From an uncultured Mycoplasmatota bacterium (GTDB lineage: Bacteria; Bacillota_I; Bacilli_A; RF39; UBA660), in NCBI GenBank assembly GCA_900542735.1, contig UQOS01000002.1, forward strand, positions 14,033-78,032: DNA of 64,000 nucleotides. The letters are read 5' to 3'. Positions 52,081 to 61,394 of this stretch are shown in pieces (position 1 is the stretch's first letter; the number at the start of each line of letters is the position of its first letter). The notes under the pieces are model-generated. The model was not told the origin of the DNA, did not search any database, and worked only from the letters and a program-made list of their open reading frames with translations. A program made the translations under genes and the position numbers.

Positions 52081-52977
52081 TTAAATAAATCTATAAACAA
52101 TATAACCAACAATTGCAATTACTAAAACAATAAAACAAACAAGAAATATTTTCTTTGTCGTACTCATTTTAGATTCTTCTAAAAAAGAATCATCGTCACT
52201 ATCGTCATCATCTATTTCAAAATCTTCCTTAGATAAATCCATAGATTTTGTATAAAAAGAACGATCTATTTCCATTTCATTAGTTGTATCTTTTAAAAAA
52301 TCTTCTTTATCAGAATCCTCTTTATCAGAATCTTCATTAACCTTATTTTTTTCTAAAGCAATGTCTTCTGTATCTTCAATACTTGCTAATAACTCCTTAG
52401 AAATAATAGTTTCATCTTCCTCTGTTGGAAGTAAATCACTTAGCAATTCATCATCTATTTTTTTTCTTAAGCTATTAGAAGTAATGGTATGAATTAGCTC
52501 CTCCAAATTTTCTTCTTCATCTTTGGACATTTTCTTTTTATTTTCACGATACTCAGCCAATTTTTCTTTGCTCAAATCAGATAAAATACTATATTCTACC
52601 GTCTTTAGGCGTTTCTTTTCATCATTACTAGTAAGACTTCTGTTTTTCCTAGCTTCACTTAAAATATCATTAATATCATAATTTTTTTCTGATGGATCTT
52701 CGATAATTTTATCGATAGAATTTGGAAAAGCCACTTTTTCTTCTACTACATCGGCTCTATAATTAGGAAAACTAGCTTTATTTTTTTGATAATTTTCTCT
52801 CCTATTTGAGCTACTAGAAGTACCACTCGTTAAATCTAGTACGTTATTATTAATTTCTGAAAACTCTGTTACAACTTTATTATTATATAAAGATTCATAC
52901 AAATGTTCATTTTTTTGAAAACGGCTTTGATTTGCTGGAATAGATTCTGAATGATATTTATCCATTCTACTTACCAT
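52081..52977 (-). CDS. Acidic C-terminally anchored membrane protein
   Basis: 298 aa. A long charged, likely disordered cytoplasmic region with Asp/Glu/Ser-rich stretches (IDDDDSDDDSFLEESK) and one C-terminal transmembrane helix (about 275-296) with a short tail: a tail-anchored topology. A duplicated NEDSDKEDSDKED segment is present. No recognised domain. The start is the ATG at 52975-52977 after GGGAG. It precedes the DUF4234/DUF2752 genes by 16 bases and is probably co-transcribed. Confidence 0.78.
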   Translation of the reverse strand: MVSRMDKYHSESIPANQSRFQKNEHLYESLYNNKVVTEFSEINNNVLDLTSGTSSSSNRRENYQKNKASFPNYRADVVEEKVAFPNSIDKIIEDPSEKNYDINDILSEARKNRSLTSNDEKKRLKTVEYSILSDLSKEKLAEYRENKKKMSKDEEENLEELIHTITSNSLRKKIDDELLSDLLPTEEDETIISKELLASIEDTEDIALEKNKVNEDSDKEDSDKEDFLKDTTNEMEIDRSFYTKSMDLSKEDFEIDDDDSDDDSFLEESKMSTTKKIFLVCFIVLVIAIVGYIVYRFI

Positions 52978-53053
52978 GCTATCACTCCCTATCATAATTA
53001 CCATAATCATACCATAAAATAATCAAAAGAAAAAGTTTTTCCGGAAATTTTTA

Positions 53054-53081
53054 TTTACGGTATAATTTTTCATGTTATAAT
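53054..53081 (+). promoter_or_regulatory. Promoter of the ferredoxin gene
   Basis: TTTACG (53054-53059), 16 bases, TATAAT (53076-53081) preceded by TGT, making an extended -10. The ATG lies 19 bases downstream, after AGGAGG. Confidence 0.75.
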
Positions 53082-53099
53082 TTATATAAGGAGGAAGAA

Positions 53100-53333
53100 A
53101 TGAAAGCAAGAGTAAAAAAAGATACTTGTATCGGTTGTGGTGCTTGCACAGTAATTGCTGATAATATTTTTCAAATTGGTGACGATGGCTTAGCTGAAGT
53201 TATAAATCCAATAGATAATAATAATGAAAAAGTAGCAATAATTAAAGAAGAAGACATTGAGAATGTACAAGATGCTTCTGAAAGTTGTCCAACTGGTGCG
53301 ATTGAGTTAATAGAAAACGAGGAAGAAAACTAA
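53100..53333 (+). CDS. fer: [4Fe-4S] ferredoxin
   Basis: 77 aa. C10-x2-C13-x2-C16 near the N-terminus and C63-P near the C-terminus ligate a single [4Fe-4S] cluster, as in B. subtilis Fer. A small soluble electron carrier. Its stop codon overlaps that of convergent rluB (shared CTAA). Confidence 0.92.
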   Translation: MKARVKKDTCIGCGACTVIADNIFQIGDDGLAEVINPIDNNNEKVAIIKEEDIENVQDASESCPTGAIELIENEEEN

Positions 53334-54073
53334 TATCTTTCTCGTTTATTTTTATTTGCTAACACATATAATCTACTAATTTCTTTATTATTTAATTTAC
53401 GATACTCTCCAGAATTTAGGCCATCTACTGTTAAAAATGCAAGACGCTCTCTTTTTAATTTTTCAACATGATATCCAACTGCTTCAAACATTTTCTTTAC
53501 CTGATGATTTTTTCCTTCATGTATCGTAATTTCAACTAAAGAATGATTACTTTCTAAATCTGTTTTCTTTACTTTTACTCTACTAGCATTTACAGTAACA
53601 CCATCTATAGTAACACCATTTTCTAATGCTATAATCGCATCTTTTTTCAAAATACCTTCTATTTTGGCAACATATACTTTATCAATTTCATTTTTAGGGT
53701 GCATAATCATATTGGCAAATTCTCCATCATTAGTAAGAATTAAAACACCAGTTGTATCATAATCAAGTCTTCCAACAGGATAAATTCTTTTATCGGTATC
53801 TATTAAATCGATAACAGTCTTTCTCTTTTTATCATCTGTTGTAGTAGTTACTACTCCCCTAGGCTTATTTAGTAAATAGTAAACCTTTTCTTCCTGACTA
53901 GTTAACTTACCATCTATCATAATTTCATCTTTTTTGCCTACTTTTACTCCTAATTCTGTAATGGTTTCTCCATTTACTTTAACCTTTCCAGCTAATATAA
54001 TTTCTTCTGCTTTTCTTCTAGAACAGTAGCCACTATTAGCAATTGCTTTTTGTAAACGCATCTTTTGTTCCAT
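53330..54073 (-). CDS. rluB: 23S rRNA pseudouridine synthase RluB
   Basis: 247 aa. An S4 domain (about 5-50: RLQKAIANSGYCSRRKAEE) and a RsuA-type catalytic domain with GRLDYDTTGV (catalytic D104) and NKPRGVVTTTTDDKKRKTV. It pseudouridylates helix 89/90 of 23S rRNA. It follows the DinG-type helicase gene by 10 bases in one operon; the stop overlaps the ferredoxin stop. Confidence 0.92.
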   Translation of the reverse strand: MEQKMRLQKAIANSGYCSRRKAEEIILAGKVKVNGETITELGVKVGKKDEIMIDGKLTSQEEKVYYLLNKPRGVVTTTTDDKKRKTVIDLIDTDKRIYPVGRLDYDTTGVLILTNDGEFANMIMHPKNEIDKVYVAKIEGILKKDAIIALENGVTIDGVTVNASRVKVKKTDLESNHSLVEITIHEGKNHQVKKMFEAVGYHVEKLKRERLAFLTVDGLNSGEYRKLNNKEISRLYVLANKNKRERY

Positions 54074-54083
54074 AACATTTCTC

Positions 54084-56108
54084 CTATCTTATTTTCTTAG
54101 ATATAAAATGACGCACTTCGTCAATATCATCTGTAATATTTTTAAATGGTAAAGATTCAAAAATAATATTATCATAATTAGTATTATAATCATAAATTCT
54201 AGAATCTAAAATTGAAATAACGGCAGTATCATCTTCACTACGGATTGCCCTTCCAGTCCCTTGCTTTAATTTAGAAATCATCTCTGGTAAGTAAACTTCC
54301 ATGAATCCATCTTTAAATTTATTTGCCTTATAATCTACAACCGGATCAACAACTGGAAAAGGAAGTTTTGCGATAATAACTTGGCTTAAAGAGCTACCTT
54401 TTATATCAATTCCTTCATAAAAAGAACCCGTTGCAAATAAACATGAGGAAACATTCTTTTCAAAATTTTCTTTTAACGCCTTAACATTAACATTTTCTTT
54501 TTGAATATAAATAGGAAAAGGAAAGTTTTCTACCCCAATATTTTCATAAACATAATTCATATTACTTTTAGAGGTAAATAATACCAAAGTTTTGCCACCT
54601 GTTGCATCAATTAAAGTACAAATACGCTCCGTAATATCTTTTAAATATTCATCTTTTTGATGAGGGGAAGCAATATCACGAGGGCAATATAAAATTGTAT
54701 GGTCTGAATAATCGTAAGGTGAGTTTTGAGGATATTCCATAGTAACAGGCTTACCAATAATTTTATTTAATCCCATAGAATTAGCATAATAAGAATATCC
54801 ATTCTCTACCATTTTAGACTGAGTTATTAGAGTTGCACTCGTTAAAACAATGCCACCATGAATTTTTGATAACATTTTAGAAGACAATAAATTAATATCT
54901 TTAGGTGCATAAGTAAGTCTAACATAATTACCCTTGCTGTCTACAAAATTTACCCAATAAAGGTTATTACTTTTATCTTTTTTAGTAACATCGATAAAAA
55001 CATTAATAACTTCTTTTAAATTTTCTAGTTTTTCTTTATTTAAAGAAATATTTTCATATCTACTTTTTTCTTCTAATTCTTGAATAAGTAATTGCAAAGA
55101 GTTAACACATTTAAGAATAATTTCTGTTAATTTAATTCCACAATTAAATTTTACACGATTACATTCTTCGTAAGTATCAATTGTATCATTAACCTTACGA
55201 ATTTCATTTTTACTACTAGCACGAAGTCTAGTAAATAATTCTGTTAATTCTACATCAATTTCTTGAAATAAATATTGATTTAATTCATTTTCTCCTAGAG
55301 AATAATATAACTGGTATATTAAAGATTCAATATATCTTTTATCGATTTCAAAAACATAAGCATTACGAATTTTTTCTTCCAAGTTATGAGCTTCATCAAT
55401 TACTACAACTTTATCTTGAGAAAATAAACGTTCATCTTCATCATGTTTTAAATCTTGAACTAAAAAATCTTGATTCGTAATAATGATTTTAGATTTTTTA
55501 TAGTCAATTCTGTCATGAACAATTTGACAGTCAGCATAATATGGACATGACATACTAGCACATACACGAACATTAAAATCTCTCCACATTTTATCACTAA
55601 TATCTTCAAAATCTTTTTTATCAATAGAATTTTTTTCTAAAACTCTGTCTAAAATATATTGGTACTGACTATTTCCTGTAGTATTTAAAAAATCATGTAA
55701 TCTTTTCATACAAATAAAATTATTTTTTCCCTTAGCCAAACTAATTTTAATATCATCTTTGCCAAGTATTTTACCAACGGCTTCTACATCTCGTACTAAT
55801 TGCTCCTGTAAAGCAATAGTAGAGGTAGCAATAATAGCTCCTTCAAAATCATCATTATCTTTAATTGACTGAATAATAGGAATTAAATAAGCATAACTTT
55901 TACCAATTCCTACCCCAGCTTCAATTAATAAAACACTTTTACTTTTAATAGCATCTACTACACTATAAGCCATATTTCTTTGGCCATCACGATACTCCAA
56001 ATATTCACTATTTTGAATATTATCAAAAAAACTTTCTACTTCTAAAAATAAACTATCATCTTGTGTATTTTTCTTTTCTTGTTTCCAAATGCTAGTATTA
56101 TTATTCAT
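54084..56108 (-). CDS. dinG: DinG-type Fe-S DNA helicase
   Basis: 674 aa XPD/DinG-family superfamily 2 helicase. Walker A EAGVGIGKS (about 63-71), DEAHN near residue 237, and Fe-S cysteines NFICMKR and CASMSCPYYADC between. TGRAIRSEDD (motif VI) lies near the end. It lacks the N-terminal exonuclease of B. subtilis DinG, as in the shorter YoaA-like forms. Unwinds 5' overhang substrates in repair. In an operon with rluB. Confidence 0.9.
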   Translation of the reverse strand: MNNNTSIWKQEKKNTQDDSLFLEVESFFDNIQNSEYLEYRDGQRNMAYSVVDAIKSKSVLLIEAGVGIGKSYAYLIPIIQSIKDNDDFEGAIIATSTIALQEQLVRDVEAVGKILGKDDIKISLAKGKNNFICMKRLHDFLNTTGNSQYQYILDRVLEKNSIDKKDFEDISDKMWRDFNVRVCASMSCPYYADCQIVHDRIDYKKSKIIITNQDFLVQDLKHDEDERLFSQDKVVVIDEAHNLEEKIRNAYVFEIDKRYIESLIYQLYYSLGENELNQYLFQEIDVELTELFTRLRASSKNEIRKVNDTIDTYEECNRVKFNCGIKLTEIILKCVNSLQLLIQELEEKSRYENISLNKEKLENLKEVINVFIDVTKKDKSNNLYWVNFVDSKGNYVRLTYAPKDINLLSSKMLSKIHGGIVLTSATLITQSKMVENGYSYYANSMGLNKIIGKPVTMEYPQNSPYDYSDHTILYCPRDIASPHQKDEYLKDITERICTLIDATGGKTLVLFTSKSNMNYVYENIGVENFPFPIYIQKENVNVKALKENFEKNVSSCLFATGSFYEGIDIKGSSLSQVIIAKLPFPVVDPVVDYKANKFKDGFMEVYLPEMISKLKQGTGRAIRSEDDTAVISILDSRIYDYNTNYDNIIFESLPFKNITDDIDEVRHFISKKIR

Positions 56109-56244
56109 CTAATCACCGCCGTTTTTATCGATTAGATTATATCATAGATTTCAAAAATTTGCACTGAAAACAGGAATTAACCTTTAGAAAAAAGCGTATA
56201 TTCTAAAAATAATGACTAACTTCTAGGAAAGAAAAAAACTTTCA

Positions 56245-56289
56245 AAAAAAAAAAAAGAAAAAGGCTAGCTTCCAAACACCAAGCTAACC
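56245..56289 (-). terminator. Terminator overlapping the end of spmB
   Basis: GGTTAGCTT/AAGCTAGCC stem starting inside spmB, followed by TTTTTC and a long T-run on the minus strand. Confidence 0.85.
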
Positions 56290-56795
56290 AATAAAACACT
56301 CATAATTAAAGTAACCAAATCAGCAAATAATCCAGCCTTTAGACTATAACGAATATTTTTAATTCCAATACTACCAAAATATAAACTTATCACATAAATT
56401 GTTGTATCGGTTGCCCCTTGCATTACAGATACAATTCTACCAAGGTAAGAATCGACCCCATATGTTTGAATCACATTAATCATAACAGCAAAACTAGCAT
56501 TACCAGAAATAGGGCGAATAATTGCCATAGGTAATATTTCAATAGGTATTCTAAGAAAATCAAAAACTGGTCTAAAAAAAACAAAAATATTTTGTAAAAT
56601 TTCACTCTTTAGTAAGATGTTAATTCCAAAAATCATGCCAATTAAATAAGGAAAAATAGAAATTCCCATACCAAGACCTTCTTTAGCACCACTAACAAAT
56701 TCGTCATAAACATCAACTTTTTTCATAATAGCTACTAATAAAATTATAAACACAACACAGGGTAATAAAATATTTCCAATATTAGTGATATTCAT
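56265..56795 (-). CDS. spmB: Spore maturation protein B
   Basis: 176 aa, multi-pass membrane protein of the nucleoside-recognition (Gate) family. FVSGAKEGLGMGISIFPYLIGM, RPISGNASFAVM, QGATDTTIYVISLYFGSIGI match SpmB. SpmA and SpmB form a membrane complex linked to dehydration of the spore core. The start overlaps the spmA end by 14 bases, indicating translational coupling. Confidence 0.9.
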   Translation of the reverse strand: MNITNIGNILLPCVVFIILLVAIMKKVDVYDEFVSGAKEGLGMGISIFPYLIGMIFGINILLKSEILQNIFVFFRPVFDFLRIPIEILPMAIIRPISGNASFAVMINVIQTYGVDSYLGRIVSVMQGATDTTIYVISLYFGSIGIKNIRYSLKAGLFADLVTLIMSVLLVSLVFGS

Positions 56796-57375
56796 GGTAT
56801 TTGTCCCTCTTCCATAAAATACGGTCTACTAATAAAGCTAAAGTAGTATTAACAATTGTAGCAATTATCGTTATCATAATTAAATCTGTAGGATTACTAC
56901 TACCATACATCATTCTAACAGCAATAATATCAGTAGCTACTAAAGTAACACCACTCGTATTTAGTACCAAAAAAGTAATCATACTTCTAGTAGCCGTTTT
57001 CTTGTCTTTATTTTTTTCCTGCATAAGTTTCATAGCTTTTAAACCAAAAGGTGTTGATGCATTATGGATTCCTAACATATTAATGGTTAGATTAGAGGCA
57101 ATATAACCTAATGTTTCATCATTTTCATCAATATCTGGAAAAATAATACGAAAAAGAGGCCTCATTTTTTTAGAAAGGAAATCAAGAATACCAGCTTTTT
57201 TCGCAATATTCATAATCCCACTCCATAAAATCATCATAGGAAACATACTTAAAAATAAATTCAAGCTAGTCTCTCCACACTCGATAATTTCTTTATTTAT
57301 AACATCAACCCTACCTGTAAAAAAGCCATAACAAATACCAACAAGAATAAATCCAGCCCATAATTTATTAATCAA
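56782..57375 (-). CDS. spmA: Spore maturation protein A
   Basis: 197 aa, same Gate-type family. MFPMMILWSGIMNIAKKAG, LTINMLGIHNASTPFGLKAM and FLVLNTSGVTLVATDIIAVR are SpmA signatures. Partner of SpmB; required for heat-resistant spores. Overlaps the carboxypeptidase gene by eight bases. Confidence 0.92.
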   Translation of the reverse strand: MINKLWAGFILVGICYGFFTGRVDVINKEIIECGETSLNLFLSMFPMMILWSGIMNIAKKAGILDFLSKKMRPLFRIIFPDIDENDETLGYIASNLTINMLGIHNASTPFGLKAMKLMQEKNKDKKTATRSMITFLVLNTSGVTLVATDIIAVRMMYGSSNPTDLIMITIIATIVNTTLALLVDRILWKRDKYHEYH

Positions 57376-58444
57376 ATAACCACGACCACATCTTTTTAAA
57401 AAAGCCCTTTTTTGCTTCTTCTTTTACTTTTACATATACCTTTTCTCTAAAAATTTCTTCTGTTTTTAGTTTCACAATTACTACCCCTACTTCATCATTA
57501 TTATTTGGTTTATCTAGTTTGGTTAGTTTGACTAATACCTTAACATTTTCTTTTTCAACATCAGTAAGTGGATAACTAAAATTTTCCTTAATATAAATTT
57601 TATTTGGATAGTAAGCATTATCAATTTTAAATTTTTTGCGATCTAAAATGGTATACTTCTTATAATTTTCAAAGCCATAATCGTACATCATTTCATGAGA
57701 TACATACTCATTTCCATCATTTAAAGTAACAGCGGTAAGATTTAATCCATTATGACTAGCATTCGTAACTAATGTCCTTCCAGCACTAGGAGTATATCCT
57801 GTTTTTCCACCAGTTGCATAAGAATAACTACCTAGTAATTTATTACGATTATGCCAAATGTAACTTTTTTTATCACTTTGAACAGTGTACTTTTTAGTTC
57901 CAACAATTTTCATATAAGTTTCATTATGAGAAGCATAACTAGATAAAAGTGCCATATCATAAGCTGTTGATTTATTTTGTGTAACCTCATCTAGACCATG
58001 TGAATTATTAAAAACAGTATTAGTCATACCAATTTCTTTTGCTTTCTCATTCATCATTTTTACGAATTTTTCTTCCGTGCCTCCAATAAAAGTAGCAATC
58101 ACAATTGCCGCATCATTTCCACTTCTTAGCATCAACCCATAAACAAGATCTAAAAGTTTCATTTTTTCACCAAGTTCAATGTAAATATTAGAGCCATACA
58201 TAGTTAATACTTCTTCTCCAACCACCACTTCTTCTTCTAATCTATTAGATTCAATTGCAAGTATTGCCGTCATAATTTTGGTAATTGACGCAATTAATCT
58301 CGGATTATCTTTATCTTTTTCATATAAAACTCTACCAGAATCACTATCCATTAATACACAACTACGACAAGACAAAGAAAGTCCCATTACCATATTAGGA
58401 AACAACATAACAAAAGAAAGAATTATGATCATTATTTTTTTCAT
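57368..58444 (-). CDS. D-alanyl-D-alanine carboxypeptidase (DacB/DacF type)
   Basis: 358 aa with an N-terminal signal peptide (1-22). Penicillin-binding motifs: S53-I-T-K56, SGN in MLRSGNDAAIVI near 112, and KTG in GGKTGYTPSAG. A C-terminal beta-domain follows and ends in an amphipathic helix (KKGFFKKMWSWLF), typical of membrane-associated low-molecular-mass PBPs. Its place at the head of the spmA-spmB operon, as dacB in B. subtilis or dacF in clostridia, indicates a role in cortex peptidoglycan cross-linking during sporulation. Confidence 0.92.
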   Translation of the reverse strand: MKKIMIIILSFVMLFPNMVMGLSLSCRSCVLMDSDSGRVLYEKDKDNPRLIASITKIMTAILAIESNRLEEEVVVGEEVLTMYGSNIYIELGEKMKLLDLVYGLMLRSGNDAAIVIATFIGGTEEKFVKMMNEKAKEIGMTNTVFNNSHGLDEVTQNKSTAYDMALLSSYASHNETYMKIVGTKKYTVQSDKKSYIWHNRNKLLGSYSYATGGKTGYTPSAGRTLVTNASHNGLNLTAVTLNDGNEYVSHEMMYDYGFENYKKYTILDRKKFKIDNAYYPNKIYIKENFSYPLTDVEKENVKVLVKLTKLDKPNNNDEVGVVIVKLKTEEIFREKVYVKVKEEAKKGFFKKMWSWLFD

Positions 58445-58471
58445 ATCAACACCGTCCTAAAAAAATATATG

Positions 58472-58494
58472 AAAAAAAGGACTAAGTTAGTCCT
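58472..58494 (-). terminator. Terminator of the lipoprotein gene
   Basis: AGGACTA/TAGTCCT stem with a three-base loop and T7 on the minus strand. Confidence 0.8.
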
Positions 58495-58511
58495 AATCTA
58501 AGAAATTATCA

Positions 58512-59060
58512 TTAATAATATAAGCCGTGTAGTTTTTGTCTATCAACATCACTGATATTATCAAGACGCCAATTTCCATCTACTTTGGAAAGAGTAAAAT
58601 TAATGGTGTAAGTAACTTTATCTTTAACATCTTTCATTTTCCCAATTTTATAATCTAAGAATTTTTTAGTATCAACTTCTTTTTTTTCATCATCTAAAAA
58701 TTCTTCACGATTGGTAGTTAAATAAGTTTCTGATTCACTAATAGCTTTACCATAATCATATACTTCAATTTCAACTTGAACGGTAGCATTATCTCCGTCT
58801 TCAGTTTCATCTTTTATTTTATAACTCAAATTTTGATACTGTTTTTTCATTAAATCACGATAAGTTTCCTTTTGGTCATCATTCATTGTTCCAGCTTCTT
58901 TAATCACATCATCAAGTTGATCTAAGACATCTTTATCTTGTGTCTGGTACTTACTTAAGAATTCTTCCACTTTCTTAGTTGGCGTATTCATCATATTACC
59001 ACAACCGACAATTAAGAATAAAGCCATAACCATCAATAAAACTTTACTAATTCTTTTCAT
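58512..59060 (-). CDS. Lipoprotein with NTF2-like or DUF-type globular domain
   Basis: 182 aa. Signal peptide with lipobox LIVGC, then a soluble domain (about 35-175) starting TKKVEEFLSKYQTQD and ending VTYTINFTLSKVDGNWRLD, a pattern seen in small extracellular lipoproteins of Bacilli. The family is not certain. The start is the ATG at 59058-59060 after GGAGGAG; the longer frame upstream has no ribosome site. Confidence 0.82.
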   Translation of the reverse strand: MKRISKVLLMVMALFLIVGCGNMMNTPTKKVEEFLSKYQTQDKDVLDQLDDVIKEAGTMNDDQKETYRDLMKKQYQNLSYKIKDETEDGDNATVQVEIEVYDYGKAISESETYLTTNREEFLDDEKKEVDTKKFLDYKIGKMKDVKDKVTYTINFTLSKVDGNWRLDNISDVDRQKLHGLYY

Positions 59061-59135
59061 AATCTCCTCCTTTACTAATAGCATTTACTTAATTTTTACA
59101 TTTTATACATAAATGTACTATTTTTTTAACTTTTA

Positions 59136-59144
59136 TGCTAAAAT
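59136..59144 (+). promoter_or_regulatory. Extended -10 promoter of trpS
   Basis: TGC-TAAAAT about 20 bases before the ATG; no good -35 and no room for a T-box leader. Confidence 0.45.
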
Positions 59145-59164
59145 GATAAACAGGAAGTGATTTT

Positions 59165-60166
59165 ATGAAAAAAACGATTTTAACAGGAATTCGTCCAACT
59201 GGTAATCTACATTTTGGACATTACTTTGGAGCAACTAGAAATTGGGTAAAACTACAAGATGAATATGAATGTTTTTTTGAAATTGCTGATGTGCAAGCTT
59301 TGACAGATAATTTCAACAATCCAGAAAAAGTAAGAAAAAATGTTTATGAACTCACAATTGATTTATTATCAGTTGGAATTGATCCTAAAAAAGCACATCT
59401 ATTTATTCAGTCTAAGATTCCTGAAATTGCAGAACTTACCGTTTTTTATTCTAATTTAGTTACGATGGCAAGACTTTATCGTAATCCTACTGTAAAAACA
59501 GAAATAGCTCAAAAAAAAGCTTTATTTGGTAATGATGGTGAAAGTGTTACTTATGGATTCGTTGGTTACCCTATTAGTCAAGCAGCTGATATTACAGCAC
59601 TTGGTGGAACTTTAATTCCTGTAGGAGAAGATCAATTACCACTTATTGAACAATGTCGTGAAATTGTAAGAAAGTTTAATTCTATTTATGGTGTAACTTT
59701 AACAGAACCTGAACACATGCTTAGTCCAACTCCTAGAATTAAAGGTTTAGATGGCAAAGAGAAAATGGGAAAAAGTTTAGGAAATGCTCTTTATTTAAAA
59801 GATTCACCTGAGGTTGTAAAAGAGAAAATTATGAAAGCAGTAACAGACCCTGAAAAAATCAAAAAAGATGATAAAGCCAATCCTGATGTTTGTATGGTAT
59901 ATTATTACCACAAACTAATAAATAATCCTAATTTAGAAACTGTATGCAAAGAATGTAAAAATGGTACTAGAGGTTGTGTAGCTTGTAAAAAAGAATTAAT
60001 TGAAAACATTGAAGAATTCCTAGCACCAATCAGAAAAAAGAGAAAATACTATGAAGAAAATCCTGAAATAGTGAAAGAAATTTTAGATAATGGTACAAAA
60101 GAAGCAAAAATAAGAGCAGATGCTACTATAAAAAAAGTAAAAGCAAGTATGATGATTGATTATTAA
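59165..60166 (+). CDS. trpS: Tryptophanyl-tRNA synthetase
   Basis: 333 aa class I synthetase. GNLHFGHY (HIGH-type, 14-20), KMGKSLGN (KMSKS) near residue 200, and the Trp-enzyme insert VCKECKNGTRGCVACKKE with four cysteines, which may bind zinc. Charges tRNA-Trp. AGGAAGTG precedes the ATG. The end is convergent with the DUF3603-like gene and shares its terminator. Confidence 0.95.
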   Translation: MKKTILTGIRPTGNLHFGHYFGATRNWVKLQDEYECFFEIADVQALTDNFNNPEKVRKNVYELTIDLLSVGIDPKKAHLFIQSKIPEIAELTVFYSNLVTMARLYRNPTVKTEIAQKKALFGNDGESVTYGFVGYPISQAADITALGGTLIPVGEDQLPLIEQCREIVRKFNSIYGVTLTEPEHMLSPTPRIKGLDGKEKMGKSLGNALYLKDSPEVVKEKIMKAVTDPEKIKKDDKANPDVCMVYYYHKLINNPNLETVCKECKNGTRGCVACKKELIENIEEFLAPIRKKRKYYEENPEIVKEILDNGTKEAKIRADATIKKVKASMMIDY

Positions 60167-60184
60167 TCTATACTTGCTTTTTTT
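60139..60184. terminator. Terminator embedded in the trpS end, shared with the convergent gene
   Basis: AAAAGCAAGTAT/ATACTTGCTTTT twelve-pair stem with T8 on the plus strand and an A/T-rich tail on the minus strand. Confidence 0.8.
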
Positions 60185-60824
60185 TACTAGCTAATCTAAG
60201 TAATTGATACAAATGAATATGTTTATCATCAAGACTATCTTTCATACTATTTAATAATAAATCAAACATTTTAGACTGTGAATTTATTTCTTCATCAAAG
60301 TATTCTTCATATAAAAAGCGTAATTTTCCATAATTCTTTTTATTATAACATTCTTTAATTTCTTTCATTAAATAATTACGAATTTGAATTTCATTACGAG
60401 TAAAAAAACGATCATTTAAAGCTTTCTTTTCTTTTTGAAAATTCAAAGTAACTACTTCTAAATTATTTGCTAATAAAGCAATTTCTTCTTCTTCATCAAT
60501 TAATAACTTACTCTTATAAATAGTTTCTCCTGTACTATCAAATTCAACTGCTAATACTCTTTCTCCATCAGAAATTAAGATGCAATAATCTAAAATTTTT
60601 ACTTTTCTATCGGTATAAACTTCACAAGTACGATAGATTTTAAGTAAAAAATCTTTATCAATTTTTCCCTTATAGTAAAGAAAATCATCGAATGTAGTTC
60701 TAGCTACATGAACCATTTTAATTCTTTTTATATTTTCAATGTTGTCATTAGGATTCCATTCATAGAAATCATATAGTTCATTTAAATCACAGAAATTAAG
60801 TAAAATATCATAAATATATATCAT
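60168..60824 (-). CDS. DUF3603-like protein
   Basis: 218 aa, soluble. IYIYDILLNFCDLNELYDFYEWNP, LDYCILISDGERVLAVEFDS and TIYKSKLLIDEEEEIALLA follow the DUF3603 pattern of Bacilli proteins (N-terminal region with YxxW... and a DxGxxLAV segment). Function unknown. The start is the ATG at 60822-60824 after AAAGGG; it overlaps the preceding small membrane gene by 17 bases. Confidence 0.72.
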   Translation of the reverse strand: MIYIYDILLNFCDLNELYDFYEWNPNDNIENIKRIKMVHVARTTFDDFLYYKGKIDKDFLLKIYRTCEVYTDRKVKILDYCILISDGERVLAVEFDSTGETIYKSKLLIDEEEEIALLANNLEVVTLNFQKEKKALNDRFFTRNEIQIRNYLMKEIKECYNKKNYGKLRFLYEEYFDEEINSQSKMFDLLLNSMKDSLDDKHIHLYQLLRLASKKKQV

Positions 60825-61029
60825 TTTTATCATACCCTTTCGTAAAAATAGTGAGAAAAACTAACAGAAAACCAACAATACTAAACCAACATTCTACTCT
60901 GCTAATAATAAATTTGAAATAATTTAGTAGAGAATAACCCATACTTAAAAGATTCAAATAAGTAATAATATAGGTAAAACCAATTACCATAAAACCAAAT
61001 CCTAACAAAAAAAAGAACATTCGAGTCAT
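60808..61029 (-). CDS. Small two-helix membrane protein
   Basis: 73 aa, two membrane helices (about 4-25 and 45-65) joined by a short loop. AGGTGG lies four bases before the ATG. The end overlaps the DUF3603-like start, so translation is coupled. Not recognised. Ends in TGA, which is rare here. Confidence 0.72.
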   Translation of the reverse strand: MTRMFFFLLGFGFMVIGFTYIITYLNLLSMGYSLLNYFKFIISRVECWFSIVGFLLVFLTIFTKGYDKNDIYL

Positions 61030-61137
61030 GGTACCACCTAATTTATTCTATTAGCAAAGATACATTTATATTATTTATTTTTTTATACTTTTTATGCAAA
61101 GAAAAAGATGTTTTTTAAACACCTTAGATTTTTTGAA

Positions 61138-61383
61138 TCACTTTTTTCTTTTCTTTTCAAAATCAATTGAACAATTTCTACTTAAAAGTAAAATGATAAT
61201 AGCAAACACTGTTGGAATAATTAAGAAGAAAACAATTGGTAATACTTTTTTAACTTCTGCATATACCAAACAAGGAATTAAAATAATTTCTAATATTAAT
61301 AAAACAAGCAAAATAATTAAAAATATTTTATTCCAATCTTTTTTCTTTTTATTTTTTTGAACCACTTTTTTATCTTTTTTCAT
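61138..61383 (-). CDS. Small basic membrane protein
   Basis: 81 aa. A lysine-rich N-terminus (1-20), two membrane helices (about 20-40 and 47-68) and a basic tail. AGGAGG precedes the ATG by four bases. Not recognised; ends in TGA. Part of the rmuC operon. Confidence 0.72.
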   Translation of the reverse strand: MKKDKKVVQKNKKKKDWNKIFLIILLVLLILEIILIPCLVYAEVKKVLPIVFFLIIPTVFAIIILLLSRNCSIDFEKKRKK

Positions 61384-61394
61384 AACTCCTCCTA

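Noticed and set aside
59085..59164. T-box leader upstream of trpS
   Set aside because: Only 80 bases separate the divergent genes and no T-box core sequence is present.
61094..61360. Plus-strand 88-aa frame
   Set aside because: It is antisense to a small membrane gene that has a good ribosome site.
60808..61383. Reassignment of TGA to Trp
   Set aside because: All long conserved proteins encode Trp with TGG and no conserved frame is broken by TGA, so the standard code fits.
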